From: Bacillota bacterium
Lineage (GTDB): Bacteria > Bacillota > Clostridia > Acetivibrionales > DTU013
Length of the DNA: 53,114 nt
Direction: 5' to 3'
Assembly: GCA_023411715.1 (NCBI GenBank)
Contig: JAEYOM010000127.1
Location: 1-53,114, forward strand
The translations under genes and the position numbers were made by a program. The notes under the pieces were generated by a model, which was given only the letters and a program-made list of their open reading frames with translations, did not search any database and was not told the origin of the DNA. Shown piece by piece: positions 42,731-50,962 of this stretch (positions are counted from its first letter, which is position 1; every line of letters begins with the position of its first letter).

Positions 42731-43546
42731 TTATTTTATATTGCCAGGTTCGATCTCCGTCACACCCGATTCCTCATTCACATTTCTAAGAGTGAGTATT
42801 GAATACCAGCTATCAACAAGCTTCTTCGAAGGCTCCGCGGTCTGTATGAGCACGCCGATCCCCGCGACCTCGCATTCGAACTCCCTGGCCAGCTCCAGTA
42901 TGCCGTTCGCAGTGCCCCCGCCTTTCATGAAATCGTCGACGAATAAAAGCCTGGAATTGCGTTTTATCGATCTTAAGGGCAGCACCATCGTCTGGATTTT
43001 CCTTGAAGAACCGGAAATATAGTTGATATTGACCGAGGCGCCGTCGGTTTCTTCATTATAATGTCTGACAACGACAAGCGGTACGTTCATATACCTGGCC
43101 GTCATAAAAGCCAAAGGTATTCCCTTGGTTTCAACAGTGATAACATAATCTATTCCCTTATCGTAAAAATATCCGGCGAAGACCCTGCCAATATCCGCAA
43201 CGATCTCCGGGTCATAGATAATATCGAGCATATAAAGAAATCCCCCGGGCAGGATCCTCTCCCTGCCTGAGAGCCTGGTACTCAGATTCTCCGCCAGCTT
43301 GAGCGCAAAATCCCGCGATGCGAGCGGGATAAAACGTACGCCGCCCGAAGCTCCCGGAATGGTTTCGATAGTGCCGATACCCTGCTTCTCAAGTGAACCC
43401 CTGATTATATCTATATCCTCGCTGACGGATGATTTGGCACATCCAAGCATTTCCGTAAAATTGCCCAGCGTGAAAATCTTCCCGGGGGAATCATACAGTA
43501 TCCTTTGAAGTGCCGATATTCTTTCATTTCTTTGTAATTTTTCCAT
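42731..43546 (-). CDS. purR: Purine operon repressor PurR
   Basis: The 271-residue protein has a winged-helix DNA-binding N-domain (about 1-75, KLQRNERISALQRILYDSPG) and a phosphoribosyltransferase-like C-domain with RLLFVDDFMKGGGTANGILE (PRPP-binding loop). It matches the Firmicute PurR, which represses purine genes unless PRPP is bound. It heads the purR-spoVG-glmU-prs order. It is not related to the LacI-type PurR of enteric bacteria. Confidence 0.95.
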   Translation of the reverse strand: MEKLQRNERISALQRILYDSPGKIFTLGNFTEMLGCAKSSVSEDIDIIRGSLEKQGIGTIETIPGASGGVRFIPLASRDFALKLAENLSTRLSGRERILPGGFLYMLDIIYDPEIVADIGRVFAGYFYDKGIDYVITVETKGIPLAFMTARYMNVPLVVVRHYNEETDGASVNINYISGSSRKIQTMVLPLRSIKRNSRLLFVDDFMKGGGTANGILELAREFECEVAGIGVLIQTAEPSKKLVDSWYSILTLRNVNEESGVTEIEPGNIK

Positions 43547-43766
43547 ATCCGATACTCATTTCTTTTACATTATTGCTGTCAGCTTTAGCGTCAGAATGTG
43601 ACATTCCTCGAATAAAATATGAAGATATATCCCATGACAATATTACATTATATCAAAAGTCCGAATGCTTTAATATATTTTTACTTAAATGTTCGTAAAT
43701 TCAAAAATAAATAAAATGGAACATTTTGCATATACTATAAGGATTCCTTATTATGCCGTTGAACAT

Positions 43767-43795
43767 TTTACAATTGCAGAGAAATAATGTATGAT
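43767..43795 (+). promoter_or_regulatory. Promoter of murC
   Basis: TTTACA (43767-43772) and TATGAT (43790-43795) are 17 bases apart. The start near 43802 gives a leader of about 130 bases that holds the 50-nt tandem repeats. Confidence 0.65.
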
Positions 43796-43823
43796 TGAAG
43801 CAGTTCGAATAATCGTTCAGGAA

Positions 43824-43923
43824 GGATGTTTAGCGCCCTCGGGGCGTGAATTTCAAATAAAACATCCAAAGTAGGATGTTTAACGCCCTTGCGGCGCTGA
43901 TTTTCAATAAAACACCCAAAGGA
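43824..43923 (+). promoter_or_regulatory. Tandem 50-nt stem-loop repeats in the murC leader
   Basis: Copy 1 starts at 43824 and copy 2 at 43874. Each has outer arms GGATGTTT / AAAACATCC (AAAACACCC in copy 2) around an inner GC stem (GCGCCC/GGGCGT, CGCCC/GGCG). The last arm AACACCC (43911-43917) can also pair with GTGTT (43924-43928) across AAAGGAG, placing the ribosome site in a loop. This suggests a folded leader with alternative pairings. Confidence 0.55.
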
Positions 43924-43933
43924 GTGTTATATA

Positions 43934-45343
43934 TTGCGGACAAACGGACTTTTAAGTTCTGAAAATATCAAAAGGATTCATCTGACCGGTATAGGCGGCA
44001 TAAGTATGAGCGGCCTGGCCGAAATACTGGCTTCGCAGGGTTATATAGTGACCGGTTCCGATATGCGGTCCTCATCGATCACAGCAAAACTTGAAAAAAT
44101 GGGAATAAAGGTAACAATAGGCCATCAGTCTGAAAATGTGACCGGAGCTGATCTCGTAGTTTATACGGCGGCTGTAAAGCCTAACAATCCCGAGCTTATG
44201 GCGGCGGTCCAGATAGGTATCCCCTGTATGGACAGGGCTACCCTGCTGGGCGAGATCATGAAGAAATACCCTAAAAGCATAGCGGTATCAGGTACACACG
44301 GCAAGACAACAACGACTTCGATGATTTCCATGATATTGCTCGAGGATGGCCTCGATCCTACAATACATATCGGCGGCGAGCTCAGCGCCATAGGCGGTAC
44401 GACAAGGATCGGCGCCAGCGACTATTTTGTAGCCGAGGCCTGCGAATATACGGGAAGCTTTCTCAAGTTTTACCCGTATCTGGCCATCATATTGAATGTT
44501 GAATACGATCATGCCGATTATTATAGAAATTTCAGCGAGGTAAAAGAAGCATTCCTCGAGTTTGCTAAGCTTGTGCCGGAAGACGGCTGCCTCATTGTCA
44601 ACGGCGACGACGTATCGGCGATCGACATCATGGGCAAGGTGTCGTGCCGGAAGGTCACATATGGGCTCAAGAATGAACAGTGCGACTGGTCCGCTGCAAA
44701 TATATCCTTTGACGATATGGGCTGCGCGACCTATACGCTGATGCACAGGAACAAACCTGCAGCCGAGATCAGACTGAAGGTGCCCGGGATACATAACGTG
44801 GGCAATTCCGTTGCGGCTGTTGCGGCAGGCACCATCATGGGCTGCAGTCTGGCGTCGGCCATCAAGGCTTTACAGAAATTCACCGGCACCGGCAGGCGAT
44901 TTGAACTAAAAGGAGTCAGCGAGGGGGTCACGGTGATCGATGATTACGCGCACCACCCAACGGAGGTCGCTTCGACGCTGAAGGCAGCGCAAAATTGCGC
45001 CCACTCGCATATCTGGTGCGTCTTCCAGCCTCATACGTATTCGCGCACGAAGTATCTTATGGATGAGTTTGAAACGGCATTCAGCGACGCCGATGCTGTA
45101 GTATTAACAGATATATATGCCGCCCGCGAAGCAGATACGGGAGAGGTGAACTCCAAAATGCTTGCAGAAAGAATCGCAGCAGCGGGGAAAAAGGTGTTTT
45201 ACATAAAAGAATTCGATAACATAGCCGAATTTCTGGATAAGCACACTGAATCCGGGGATCTGGTGATAACAATGGGCGCAGGCGATATATACAAGGTCGG
45301 CGAAATGTTCCTTGAAATGAGGAAAAAGCTGGCTGTGAGCTGA
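43934..45343 (+). CDS. murC: UDP-N-acetylmuramate--L-alanine ligase
   Basis: The 469-residue Mur ligase adds L-alanine to UDP-MurNAc in peptidoglycan synthesis. KRIHLTGIGGISMSGLAEIL opens the UDP-binding domain. The ATP loop is VSGTHGKTTTTSM (about 116-128), and VIDDYAHHPTEVASTLKAA and FQPHTYSRTKYLMDEF close the pattern. Translation appears to start at TTG (43934-43936) with AAAGGAG 9 bases upstream; no in-frame ATG is close enough to the GIGG motif. The gene is alone on the plus strand, facing fabZ. Confidence 0.96.
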   Translation: MRTNGLLSSENIKRIHLTGIGGISMSGLAEILASQGYIVTGSDMRSSSITAKLEKMGIKVTIGHQSENVTGADLVVYTAAVKPNNPELMAAVQIGIPCMDRATLLGEIMKKYPKSIAVSGTHGKTTTTSMISMILLEDGLDPTIHIGGELSAIGGTTRIGASDYFVAEACEYTGSFLKFYPYLAIILNVEYDHADYYRNFSEVKEAFLEFAKLVPEDGCLIVNGDDVSAIDIMGKVSCRKVTYGLKNEQCDWSAANISFDDMGCATYTLMHRNKPAAEIRLKVPGIHNVGNSVAAVAAGTIMGCSLASAIKALQKFTGTGRRFELKGVSEGVTVIDDYAHHPTEVASTLKAAQNCAHSHIWCVFQPHTYSRTKYLMDEFETAFSDADAVVLTDIYAAREADTGEVNSKMLAERIAAAGKKVFYIKEFDNIAEFLDKHTESGDLVITMGAGDIYKVGEMFLEMRKKLAVS

Positions 45344-45368
45344 AATGGAACATGCCTGAAGTTCTATA

Positions 45369-45396
45369 AAAAGTCAGGGAATATTCCCTGACTTTT
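45369..45396. terminator. Bidirectional terminator between murC and fabZ
   Basis: AAAAGTCAGGGAAT and ATTCCCTGACTTTT form a perfect 14-bp palindrome with T-runs on both strands. It serves the convergent murC (plus) and fabZ (minus). Confidence 0.92.
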
Positions 45397-45422
45397 ATAT
45401 TTACCGGCATTTTTTGACTATA

Positions 45423-45869
45423 TCATTTCTTCACCGGAGTCATAGCAAAGCGTATCTCGCCCTCCGCGGCTGTTTTCTCGTCAACTGTGGCCTTCACCCT
45501 CGCCTTGACGATACCCATTTTAGAGGAAAGTATCTCGGCCTCGAGCCTAAGTGTATCACCGGGCGTGACCTGGTATTTGAATTTCATTTCGTCAATGCTC
45601 GCAAAAACTCCGAGCTTAGCTTCACCTGTCCCATCTCCTGCGGCTTCCACATTTGCGCAGATACCTGCGGTCTGAGCCAGGGCTTCGACTATCAGTACTC
45701 CCGGCATGATCGCAAAATCCGGGAAATGGCCCTGAAAAAACGGCTCGTTGGCAGTCACGTTCTTGATGCCTACAGCTCTTTTCCCCGGCTCAAGCTCTAT
45801 AACCCGATCCACCAGCAGGAATGGATACCTGTGCGGTATTATTTTCTTGATATCGACATTAGTCAGCAT
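45423..45869 (-). CDS. fabZ: 3-hydroxyacyl-ACP dehydratase
   Basis: The 148-residue hotdog-fold protein begins with IKKIIPHRYPFLLVDRVIEL. The catalytic His lies in FFQGHFPDFAIMPGVLIVEA, with the Glu in the last segment. FabZ dehydrates 3-hydroxyacyl-ACP in fatty-acid elongation. It sits alone rather than in a fab cluster. It follows the HD-domain gene by 22 bases on the same strand. Confidence 0.95.
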   Translation of the reverse strand: MLTNVDIKKIIPHRYPFLLVDRVIELEPGKRAVGIKNVTANEPFFQGHFPDFAIMPGVLIVEALAQTAGICANVEAAGDGTGEAKLGVFASIDEMKFKYQVTPGDTLRLEAEILSSKMGIVKARVKATVDEKTAAEGEIRFAMTPVKK

Positions 45870-45891
45870 TCGTACACCTCGTTTAAGTTAT

Positions 45892-46479
45892 TTATTCCAA
45901 TGCCTTGCAGCCTTTGACAAGCTCGGGCAAAATTTTATCCATAAAGTATTTCGCGCTCACAAGATCCGATTCGCCAAGATTACTTAATATGGCATGGTAT
46001 TTTTCTACGAACGGCTCGAGATTGTTCAGCCTCACCTCATACACGCACTCCATGATAGCGTCTATATAGTCCGCGCACCTCAATATCTTGCCTTCCGGCG
46101 TGTCGTCCTTGCCGTCGGAAAGTATCTCCCTGTAAATGCTTTTATAAGGCTCCTCCATACTGACGAGCAGGTTCTCTTCGACAACTTCCTTTTCCAGCAT
46201 GCTTAGCATATCCCTGAACTGCTCGTTCTTGTGCTTGATGGTGCTTATGATATCACCGGTCATGGCTTCCACGACATCGTGGTTAAGAAGCTTTTTGAAG
46301 AGCCTGCCCCAGTCTATACTGCTGCCGTTCTCTTCTTCGATCAGCGCCAGCATCTGCCCTATCTGGGCGACAAAAAACGAATGCTCGCTGACCGTCGCCC
46401 TCTGATGCATGAAGTCGGTCGACCAGCGGCCCATATTATTCAGTTTACGAACCGTCTGCAGATAATTGTGAAGCCCCAT
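45892..46479 (-). CDS. YfbR-like HD-domain 5'-deoxynucleotidase
   Basis: From the ATG at 46479 (MGLHNYLQTVRKLNNMGRWS) the protein has 195 residues. RWSTDFMHQRATVSEHSFFVAQIG (recognised in parts), NHDVVEAMTGDIISTIK and RCADYIDAIMECVYEV supply the His and Asp metal ligands and match the YfbR group, which removes phosphate from deoxynucleoside monophosphates. GGAG lies 8 bases before this ATG; a TTG two codons earlier lies too close. It is co-oriented with fabZ. Confidence 0.85.
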   Translation of the reverse strand: MGLHNYLQTVRKLNNMGRWSTDFMHQRATVSEHSFFVAQIGQMLALIEEENGSSIDWGRLFKKLLNHDVVEAMTGDIISTIKHKNEQFRDMLSMLEKEVVEENLLVSMEEPYKSIYREILSDGKDDTPEGKILRCADYIDAIMECVYEVRLNNLEPFVEKYHAILSNLGESDLVSAKYFMDKILPELVKGCKALE

Positions 46480-46645
46480 AAACAAAACTCCGCCGTTAAT
46501 AATACTTTTAGTGAAACAATACAGCCGATAAAACGTATACCATATTGTATATTTTATTATATCAGAGAAGGATATGCAAACAAAGCAATTATTGCCGCGG
46601 CTTTATTAAGCATGCCAAACATGGTAAAACAAGCTGGTAATATGG

Positions 46646-46776
46646 TATAATAGCCTTACTCCGCAAAGCTGTTATACGCCTCCGGAGGAATTTACTCTCT
46701 GCCGGAAATTCGCCCTTGAATATCCGGACGGCAAAGCGGCGATGCGCAATTATACCATGATAAATCATAGTATAAT
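46646..46776 (+). promoter_or_regulatory. Promoter region of the ABC exporter with operator-like palindrome
   Basis: Two -10 candidates are visible: extended TGG TATAAT at 46646-46651 and TATAAT at 46771-46776. The second is overlapped by an inverted repeat TATACCATGAT (46751-46761) / ATCATAGTATA (46764-46774), 10 of 11 matching with a 2-base centre. That layout fits a repressor site. No regulator gene is adjacent. The rest of the gap (46480-46819) shows no gene. Confidence 0.45.
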
Positions 46777-46819
46777 ATTCAGGAAATGATTACTGCCAAG
46801 CACAATAAAAGAGGTATTT

Positions 46820-48745
46820 ATGGTAACCTTACGATATATAAGGGATCTCTTGCTCAAACACAAATACAGGTACGTAATCGGCATCATCTTCCTGCTGGGC
46901 GTCGATATTCTTCAGCTAGTACTGCCGAAAATACTGGGAGATGCCACGGATTATTTGGAGAGCGGCACTCTTACCGCACAGAAGCTTGCGGAATTTTCGG
47001 TCATTATAGCGCTGATAGCCGTAGGCGTAGCGGTTTTCAGATTCCTCTTCAGGTACACTCTTTTCGGAGTTTCAAGATCTATCGAATTGTCATTGCGGAA
47101 CCGTTTTTACGCTCACCTTCAGAAGCTGTCGATGAACTATTTCAATACTCACAAGACCGGGGACATAATGGCGCATGCCACGAACGACATGAACAACGTT
47201 ACCATGGCAACCGGCCAGGGGATAATTTTCGCAGTAGACAGCCTGCTTATCCCGATAGTCGCGCTCGTCATGATGTTCAATACTGCGGGCTTCAGCCTGA
47301 CTGCGGCCTGTTTTGCGCCGCTTATCGTACTCGGGGTCGTCGTATTTTTCTTTATGAAAATCATGCAGTCGACCGTGCAAAGGCAGCAGGAAACCTTCTC
47401 GAACCTGACGGAAACAGCCAGAGAGAACTTTTCAGGAATACGCGTGATCAAGTCCTTCGTTCAGGAGCAAAAAGAGATCGATAGGTTCGAACGTGCCAAC
47501 AAGGTTAATAAAGAGGCGAATCTGAAGTTCGCACGCCTTATGAGCATGATGTTCCCGAGCGTATCGCTAGTCGCTTCAATATCATTTGTCATAGCTCTGT
47601 GGTACGGCGGTATCCTGGTCGTCAGGGATCAGCTGACACTGGGCGGCTTCGTCGCTTTCAACAGCTACCTGGGAATGCTGATATGGCCTATAACTGCGCT
47701 TGGCTGGGTTGCCAACATATTCCAGAGAGGCAGCGTTTCGCTCAGCAGGATCAATACGATCATGGACGAGACACCCGAGATAGCCGACTCAACAGCGGAA
47801 GCGGATCCTGCAGGTTCGATCGGCGGAAGCCGGGCCGACGGAAGCCGGGCCGACGGAAGCTGGGCCAACGGAAGCCGGGCGGACGGAAGCTGTGCCGACG
47901 GAAGCCGGGCGGACGGAAGCTGTGCCGACGGAAGCCGGGCCAACGGAAGAACTGCAGCCCCTGGGACACCCCATAATAGCACAGTTCCCGCGATCGAAGG
48001 CACGATCGAGTTCAGGGAGCTTACGTTTACATACCCCGGCTCCGACAGTCCCGTACTTAAAAATATCAGCGTCAAAGTGGAAAAAGGCAAAACGCTCGCC
48101 ATAGTAGGACGTACCGGCAGCGGCAAGACTACGCTCATCAATCTGATCCCCCACCTTTTATCGGTACCGGAGGGGAAACTATTCATAGACGGCAGGGACA
48201 TCAACGAAATACCGCTATCGGTACTCCGCAGCAATATCGGCACCGTACCCCAGGATACCTTCCTTTTCTCCGATACGATCAGGGAAAATATCGATTTTTA
48301 CAGGGGTTTCAGCGATCTGGATATCGAGGATGCAACAAAAACAGCCCGGCTGTATGACAATATTATAGAATTTCCCAACGGGTTCGGTACGATGGTCGGA
48401 GAGCGCGGAGTGACGCTCTCGGGAGGCCAGAAGCAGCGTGCGGCCATAGCCAGGGCTGTCCTCGGGTCGCCTGCGATTCTGATACTGGATGATTGTCTTT
48501 CGGCTGTTGATGCAAAAACCGAAGAAAGTATACTGGGCGATCTAAAGGTACTGATGAAGCAGCGCACGAGCATAATCGTGTCGCACCGTATCTCGGCCGT
48601 CAAGGATGCGGATGAGATCATAGTGCTGGACGACGGCAGGATAATCGAGCGCGGAACTCACGACTCACTAATCGGGCTCGGAGGGTATTACAGCAGTCTT
48701 TACACCAGGCAGCTGCTTGCAGACGAGATAGAGGAGGCGGAATAA
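46820..48745 (+). CDS. ABC exporter half-transporter, subunit with degenerate Walker B
   Basis: The 641-residue protein has six membrane segments (about 15-310) and an ATPase domain (about 395-630). Walker A is VGRTGSGKTTL, the signature LSGGQKQRAAIARAV is canonical, and Walker B is ILILDDCLSAVD, with Asp where the catalytic Glu should be. This is the non-catalytic-site partner of heterodimeric exporters such as BmrCD or TM287/288. A repeat-rich linker (about 335-382) joins the domains and is not found in relatives. The second subunit gene starts two bases after the stop (TAA at 48743-48745). Substrate is unknown; drugs or peptides are typical. Confidence 0.9.
   Translation: MVTLRYIRDLLLKHKYRYVIGIIFLLGVDILQLVLPKILGDATDYLESGTLTAQKLAEFSVIIALIAVGVAVFRFLFRYTLFGVSRSIELSLRNRFYAHLQKLSMNYFNTHKTGDIMAHATNDMNNVTMATGQGIIFAVDSLLIPIVALVMMFNTAGFSLTAACFAPLIVLGVVVFFFMKIMQSTVQRQQETFSNLTETARENFSGIRVIKSFVQEQKEIDRFERANKVNKEANLKFARLMSMMFPSVSLVASISFVIALWYGGILVVRDQLTLGGFVAFNSYLGMLIWPITALGWVANIFQRGSVSLSRINTIMDETPEIADSTAEADPAGSIGGSRADGSRADGSWANGSRADGSCADGSRADGSCADGSRANGRTAAPGTPHNSTVPAIEGTIEFRELTFTYPGSDSPVLKNISVKVEKGKTLAIVGRTGSGKTTLINLIPHLLSVPEGKLFIDGRDINEIPLSVLRSNIGTVPQDTFLFSDTIRENIDFYRGFSDLDIEDATKTARLYDNIIEFPNGFGTMVGERGVTLSGGQKQRAAIARAVLGSPAILILDDCLSAVDAKTEESILGDLKVLMKQRTSIIVSHRISAVKDADEIIVLDDGRIIERGTHDSLIGLGGYYSSLYTRQLLADEIEEAE
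47825..47944 (+). repeat. Eight-copy 15-nt minisatellite in the exporter linker
   Basis: Eight units near GGAAGCCGGGCCGAC encode GSRAD, GSWAN, GSCAD and GSRAN pentapeptides. A partial ninth follows at 47945. Units 4-7 show a 30-base higher period. The unit is a multiple of three, so copy-number change keeps the frame. Confidence 0.95.
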
Positions 48746-48746
48746 T

Positions 48747-50561
48747 ATGGCCGATAACAATGAAAGCAACAGCTTACAGGAAGAGGAACTTGATGCCAAA
48801 GCTTATGATTCCCGCCTGATGAAGAGGCTGCTAAAGTTCGCATCAGGGTACTGGCGCTATTTCCTTGCCGCTGTGTTCCTGCTGCTGGCTTCAACGGGCG
48901 CCGACCTCGCAAGGCCTTATCTTATGAGTGTAGCGATCGACAAATATATAAAAAAGGACGATATTGCGTCACTCAACACTATGGGCGTCATCTTCGTTCT
49001 GCTGATAGCGGGAAGCTTCGTGTTCAACCTGCTCCAGACCTATGTGCTGAGTTATGCCGGCCAGTCCATAATATACAACATAAGGCAGCTGCTTTTCTCT
49101 CACCTCCAGAGGATGCCCCTTTCCTTCTTTGATAAGAATCCTGTAGGCAGGCTCGTTACACGCGTAACAAACGATACCGAGACCCTGAACGACATGTATA
49201 CGAACGTGCTGGTAACGCTGCTAAGGGATTTTGCCGTGCTGATCGGCACTATAATATTCATGTTCAGGATGAAGGCATCATTGACGTTCGTCGCGCTTGC
49301 CGTCATGCCGATAGTAGTTTTGCTGACGATCTTTTTCAGGATGCGCATCAGGAAGGTCTACAGGAACGTTCGCGTCGCGCTGGCAAAAATCAATTCCGCC
49401 ATATCCGAAAACATCTCGGGTATGCGGATTATCCAGATGTTCAGCCGGGAGAAGGAAAATTACGCCAGGTTCAACGAGACCGGGAAGGAATACTATAAGG
49501 CAGCAATGAACGAGGTCGTGACCTTCGGACTTTTCCGTCCGATCATAGAGATGCTTGCTTCTTTTGCAATGGCGCTGCTGATCTGGTTCGGAGGCATGGA
49601 CGTCATCAAGGGATCTATCGAGTTCGGAGTGCTGTATGCTTTCGTGAATTACATCAGCATGATGTTCCAGCCTATCAACGACCTTGCGGAAAAGTACAAC
49701 ATACTGCAGTCTTCCATGGCCGCATCCGAGAGGATATTCATGATAATGGACACACCGGAGGAGGAAGACTCCGGTAATCAGCCGATGGATGCAAAAACGC
49801 TAAACGGCGGCATAGAATTCAGGAACGTATGGTTTGCCTACAACGAGGGGGATTGGGTCCTCAAGGACGTCAGCTTCAAGGTGCCGCCCGGACAGACAGT
49901 AGCCATCGTAGGAGCGACAGGCGCCGGCAAGACCTCGATCATAAGCCTGCTTAGCCGTCTGTACGAAATACAGAAGGGCGAGATACTGATCGACGGCGTC
50001 AATATAAAAGATATGAGGAAGGATGATCTCAGGCGGTCCATCGGAGTCGTACTCCAGGATGTCTTCCTATTCAGCGGAAAGCTGAAGGACAATATCAGGC
50101 TGAATGAAAACAATATCAGTGATGAAATGATAAAGGAAGCCGCCGAATACGTAAATGCCGACGGCTTCATAAGCAAGCTCCCTTCGGGCTACGATGAGGA
50201 AGTGATGGAACGCGGTTCCACGTTCTCCTCAGGCCAGAGGCAGCTGCTCGCGTTTGCGCGCGCCCTCGCGTTCGATCCGGCCGTGCTCGTACTGGATGAA
50301 GCCACTTCGAATATAGATACCGAAACAGAACTGCTGATACAGGATGCATTGGCCAAGCTGACGAGTAACCGTACCACTATCGTCATCGCACACAGGCTTT
50401 CAACTATACAGCATGCCGACAACATAATCGTACTGCACAAGGGCAGAGTCAGGGAATCCGGCAATCACCAGGAACTGCTGGCTAAGAGGGGCATGTATTA
50501 TTCACTGTATTTGCTGCAGTACCAGAAGGAAAACGCAGACGGTCAGGCTGCAGGGCAATAG
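48747..50561 (+). CDS. ABC exporter half-transporter, catalytic subunit
   Basis: The 604-residue protein has six membrane segments (about 35-330) and an ATPase domain (about 355-590). Walker A is VGATGAGKTSI and Walker B VLVLDEATSNID has the catalytic Glu. The signature FSSGQRQLLAFARAL departs from LSGGQ. With the partner's normal signature, this yields one complete and one degenerate ATP site, as in heterodimeric exporters. The ribosome site GAGGAGGCGG lies in the end of the first gene. The two genes form an operon. Confidence 0.93.
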   Translation: MADNNESNSLQEEELDAKAYDSRLMKRLLKFASGYWRYFLAAVFLLLASTGADLARPYLMSVAIDKYIKKDDIASLNTMGVIFVLLIAGSFVFNLLQTYVLSYAGQSIIYNIRQLLFSHLQRMPLSFFDKNPVGRLVTRVTNDTETLNDMYTNVLVTLLRDFAVLIGTIIFMFRMKASLTFVALAVMPIVVLLTIFFRMRIRKVYRNVRVALAKINSAISENISGMRIIQMFSREKENYARFNETGKEYYKAAMNEVVTFGLFRPIIEMLASFAMALLIWFGGMDVIKGSIEFGVLYAFVNYISMMFQPINDLAEKYNILQSSMAASERIFMIMDTPEEEDSGNQPMDAKTLNGGIEFRNVWFAYNEGDWVLKDVSFKVPPGQTVAIVGATGAGKTSIISLLSRLYEIQKGEILIDGVNIKDMRKDDLRRSIGVVLQDVFLFSGKLKDNIRLNENNISDEMIKEAAEYVNADGFISKLPSGYDEEVMERGSTFSSGQRQLLAFARALAFDPAVLVLDEATSNIDTETELLIQDALAKLTSNRTTIVIAHRLSTIQHADNIIVLHKGRVRESGNHQELLAKRGMYYSLYLLQYQKENADGQAAGQ

Positions 50562-50572
50562 CGATGCCCTCT

Positions 50573-50791
50573 GTACCGGTGGCTCTTTATTGCGGAGTTT
50601 TGTTCAAAGAGCATATAAGATTCGCTTTGCGGCAAATTCAAACAATACTATTTGCTTTTGCAAATAGTTACAGATGAAACAAAATGCAGCGCATTTTATA
50701 TTGTTCCGCTCAAACAATGAATTTACCTGATGCAAAGCTTCATCAATATGCTCTAAATCACAAAACTCATGCAATAGCGAACCACCGGTAC
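50573..50791 (-). repeat. Foldback repeat, copy C (219 nt, reversed)
   Basis: Outer arms GTACCGGTGG (50573-50582) and CCACCGGTAC (50782-50791) are perfect and unlike those of copies A and B. Read on the minus strand it has AGAGCATA/TATGCTCT, AAAATGC/GCATTTT (G-C to A-T change compared with A and B) and ACTATTTGC/GCAAATAGT. It starts 12 bases after the exporter stop codon. The minus-strand open frame through it (50604-50963) is not conserved in A or B. Confidence 0.85.
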
Positions 50792-50852
50792 AAAGGGGCA
50801 ATGACTCTTCTAGGACAGTGGACACGACTGCCTCCGCCTGACAATATTTTAC

Positions 50853-50881
50853 TTGACACCTTGGTGCGCAGTTAATATAAT
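50853..50881 (+). promoter_or_regulatory. Consensus promoter of the CDF gene
   Basis: TTGACA (50853-50858) and TATAAT (50876-50881) are both perfect hexamers, separated by 17 bases. This is the strongest promoter by eye in the window and likely needs repression. Confidence 0.9.
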
Positions 50882-50882
50882 A

Positions 50883-50908
50883 AACATATGAACATTTGCT
50901 CACATGTT
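50883..50908 (+). promoter_or_regulatory. ArsR/SmtB-like 12-2-12 operator at the CDF promoter
   Basis: AACATATGAACA (50883-50894) and TGCTCACATGTT (50897-50908) form an imperfect 12-2-12 inverted repeat, 10 of 12 matching. It resembles the ATATGAACA-type sites bound by SmtB/CzrA/CadC-family metal sensors. It overlaps the expected start of transcription. No ArsR gene is in the window. Confidence 0.6.
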
Positions 50909-50962
50909 TGTACATCTGTCCTTTTACATCAAAAAAGAATACAACTAAGGAGATTATCTGCA

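Noticed and set aside
50573..50791. Foldback repeats as intrinsic terminators
   Set aside because: None of the three copies is followed by a clear T-run on either strand.
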